Shown here one piece after another: positions 61,025-64,000 of a stretch of DNA of 64,000 bases (position 1 is the stretch's first letter; each line of letters opens with the position of its first letter). The notes under the pieces were generated by a model, which was given only the letters and a program-made list of their open reading frames with translations, had not been told where the DNA came from and searched no databases. The translations under genes were made by a program, and so were the position numbers. The DNA is from Taxillus chinensis (taxonomy: Eukaryota; Streptophyta; Magnoliopsida; Santalales; Loranthaceae): NCBI GenBank assembly GCA_023512835.1, contig CM042087.1, forward strand, positions 42,526,017 through 42,590,016. The letters are read 5' to 3'.

Positions 61025-64000
61025 CTACTCTGATTCCACTCTAACTCGATTTCGATTGCTCAACCGTTCGCACGGCTTCGATCACTGCGCAACCGTAAGC
61101 AAACGTGAAACGTCCAGAGGAAAGATTTTTAAGAATAATTCAAATGGTAATAAACGGCGTCGTATTGGTGTCTTTCAGCACAAGTGACTTTGCTATTTTC
61201 TATTTTCACTCGAAAATATAAGTAACCTTTTATGGTATTTTGTTAGATTGTATTTTTGGCTTTCTTACATGACATATTATCGTGATATTTAAATACTTAT
61301 TAAAGTATAATATTAGATATGTGCAAATCCGATCCATTGAGTACAAATTATATTCACAATTGGTAAATAAAGAATGGATATTTTAGTTTGATAAGATTGT
61401 GGTATATATTACTTACATACTTTGAGTAATCTAATAATCTGTTATTATACCCATTAAACAAAAATGTAATAAAATAAGTTCAATGACAATTCATTTTATT
61501 TCACTACATAAAAAACTTTGCATCCAATTGTTTAATGGCTTATTATGGTGGATCTTAATTAGGAACTTTTGATCAACTTAAATTTATAATTTATGTTTTT
61601 TTAATAATCAATGAGTAATGCATTGTATGTCGTCAAGTAACTCAATATATTAGAGATATAATATTACATATAGTGTAAGCATTAAATAGAATCCATATAA
61701 TTCACAACTATGCTATATAAAGATTAATGATATTCTCATAATATTTAATTCAGAATTTCAAGGTTAAATTTTAAATACATAATTTGACATAAATTTAATC
61801 ATATATTATATCATAAAGTCCAAACCATCGTATTTATATTAAATCCAATCATGATATTAAGGTTTATGAGACTGAGTATCAACAACTCATTATTCCAAAT
61901 TACAACACAATAACTACATAATTTCTAAGTCCACCCATCTTTATTTTCAAATGTTTATGGACTCTTTTATCCAATATCTCCAATCATTTAGCTTTTGAGG
62001 TTGAAAAAAAAATCATGAAAGAATAATTCAAATAGCCTAGTAAAGATAAACATAATGTTGTTGGATAAGCATATAACAAATCATGATAACAATATAATAA
62101 GACATGACGTAATAATAATATGAGATGAGAAATTCAATGAAAATTACATATAATATTATATAGAGAACATAACATATAAAAAAATATCATAAAATTTGAA
62201 TTTATATTCTATACATCGTATTATAACATAATTATTAAAGTTTACTTCTCATATATCATAACATAACATATTATCTGGTAGATTGATTCACTTCAGTAAT
62301 CTTATTTACTAATATATTGGAATTTTTTTTTACTAGTCATCAATTTACTTTATCCAAAACATAAAACATGATATAATGGAGTTAATATCATATGATTCAT
62401 TATAATATATGCAAAGTAAATAACACACAATAATAATAATATATTCCAAGTATTTATATATTGGGAACATTTGCAACATATTAACAGGATGATTGATCAT
62501 GTGTATATATAGTTGTGAACAATAAATACATGTATTTCCTTTTAATTATAATTTTTTTATGATAACAAGGTAACTAAAATAAGACGGTTTTACCGTTGTC
62601 TTAAAAAATTATACAATATGTATAAATAGTATTTTGATTGAAAATAATTTTTAACGGATTTTAAAAGTTTTTCAAGACTTAGAACCGTCTTTATTTATAA
62701 ATTACAGTAAAAAATTCACCTTAATTTTGTATTAATAAAAAAAGAGAGCTTCTTTAAAAGAGTTTTTAAAATGGTTTTCTTTGAGCTTCTAGTCTTCAGT
62801 TGGAGTAAATGAGTTAATTACCGCCATCATCACATAGCCCCAAAGATTTCACGCAGTTCACAATTATTCTTTGTCAATCCCATGTCAGCATTGTCGCTAC
62901 AAAGCTTAAGATTTATTTTAAATTTATTTAATAATTTATTTTAGCGAGAAGAGAGAGCCGGCTTAATTGTTTGATCAATAATGGGTAAGGGAGTGCATAA
63001 CCGATTTTTTTAAAAGTATTATCATGTTAATTTTATTATCTTAATACTTTTTCTCCAAATAAAGCAATAAATAAAATATAATTATTTTTAAAAAATATCA
63101 ATCTACAGTACTTTTAAAAGAAATTACTGTACTAAAAAATTATTAAAAAAAACAATGTTTGTTAAATTATAATTGTAAAAGTAATATTGATTCTAAATGT
63201 AAATATGTTTGGTAATAAAAACAATTTTATTGTAAATGATTAAAAAGACAAAAATATTACTTATTTTAGAAAATTTTAATTACATTAATGAGAACAGAAT
63301 TTGGGAATGACACAAAAAGAGACAACACGCTAAAAGAAACGACCGATAGAAAAGGGATGAATTTTGGGTATTTATAAATTTGACCGCTTTCTTTGATTTA
63401 TTTACAATATTTAAGATAAACGAATCATAAATTTTAAACTAAATTTTATTGATAGCTAAATATGCGTAGAAAAGATGTTCTCATCCTTTAGTAGTTCATA
63501 AAATTTTACCCTACAGAAGAAACAAAGAAAGAGTCTTAATGAACCGAATTTGGGCCTCCACTCCACCTTAGCATGCACTACGAAAGCGACCAATGTTAGT
63601 ATTGAATGTTCCTAGACATGAGTCTAACGTACCTACATGTCCTGTGAGGACCATAGGCATACATGTGACCATGATTGTTTGGTCAAATTATGTCATCCAA
63701 CAGATCAATGTTGAAATAGGCATCAAAAAGGGAAAGCAAAAGCAAACAAGAAGCTCATGACATTCAACCCCCAAACACAGAAATGCAGACAAATTTTGAC
63801 CTGGCCAGAATGGTAGCACTAACATCGGTCCAGCCCCCGATCCACTGAATAGTTTAATATTTTCCCCGAAACATGCATAATTGCAAGCAGAAAGGGCCAC
63901 AACAAATCCTGAGGCGAGGCGAGCGAGGCCAATCCAAAAATGTTTACACTTCTTCCGTACGAGAGACGAACCTAAAAGATAATTATTACAAACATGTAAC
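61025..64000. other. AT-rich region upstream of CTU1 to the window edge
   Basis: CTU1 promoter and 5' UTR side, then about 2.2 kb of AT-rich DNA without coding signal. From about 63530 to the edge the sequence is less AT-rich and could be the start or 3' UTR of another transcription unit, but nothing recognisable is encoded in the visible part. Confidence 0.5.

Noticed and set aside
63688..63900. 70-residue ORF near the window end
   Set aside because: No family resemblance and cut off from any visible context.

Overview
The window is nuclear DNA of a flowering plant, most likely a woody eudicot. Genes have many short exons with GT-AG introns, there is a plant-only mechanosensitive channel family, a PLS-class pentatricopeptide gene, a SKU5-like cupredoxin gene and a MIR394 hairpin. 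The intergenic DNA is very AT-rich and carries a Ty1/copia retroelement, several non-autonomous DNA transposons and microsatellites. No bacterial, organellar or viral gene block is visible. The species cannot be named from the sequence alone.

Layout. 1-8 kb: two tandem MSL10-type channel genes on the plus strand. The first is cut by the window edge and otherwise intact; the second has a frameshifted C-terminus and a 41-G run in an intron. 10.2-11.5 kb: the U11/U12 snRNP 25 kDa protein gene (plus). 12.0-15.1 kb: a convergent ARID-HMG gene (minus) with a 600-bp insertion, flanked by a 13-bp direct repeat, in one intron. 18.5-20.4 kb: a PPR gene whose frame stops just after the E motif and is followed by decayed E+/DYW remnants. 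26.2-31.0 kb: a degenerate copia element with both LTRs. 33-36 kb: AT-rich DNA with a GC-rich island. 37.0-37.8 kb: a MIR394 locus with a TATA box and a downstream tandem duplication. 39.7-41.0 kb: a fold-back Mutator-like element with a perfect 9-bp target duplication, then a hAT-like MITE. 41.9-46.3 kb: an SKS/ascorbate-oxidase-homolog gene (minus, 8 exons). 47.5-48.3 kb: a second TIR-flanked GC-rich island. 55.4-55.7 kb: a small membrane/coiled-coil protein gene (minus). 57.0-61.0 kb: CTU1 (minus, 10 exons), the cytosolic tRNA 2-thiolation enzyme.

The genes do not form a pathway. The most striking link is that CTU1 contains a textbook U12-type AT-AC intron (58402-58628), and a protein subunit of the minor spliceosome that would recognise such introns is encoded at 10225-11461 in the same window. 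Exon boundaries were derived by hand from splice motifs, reading-frame continuity and family recall, without alignment tools.
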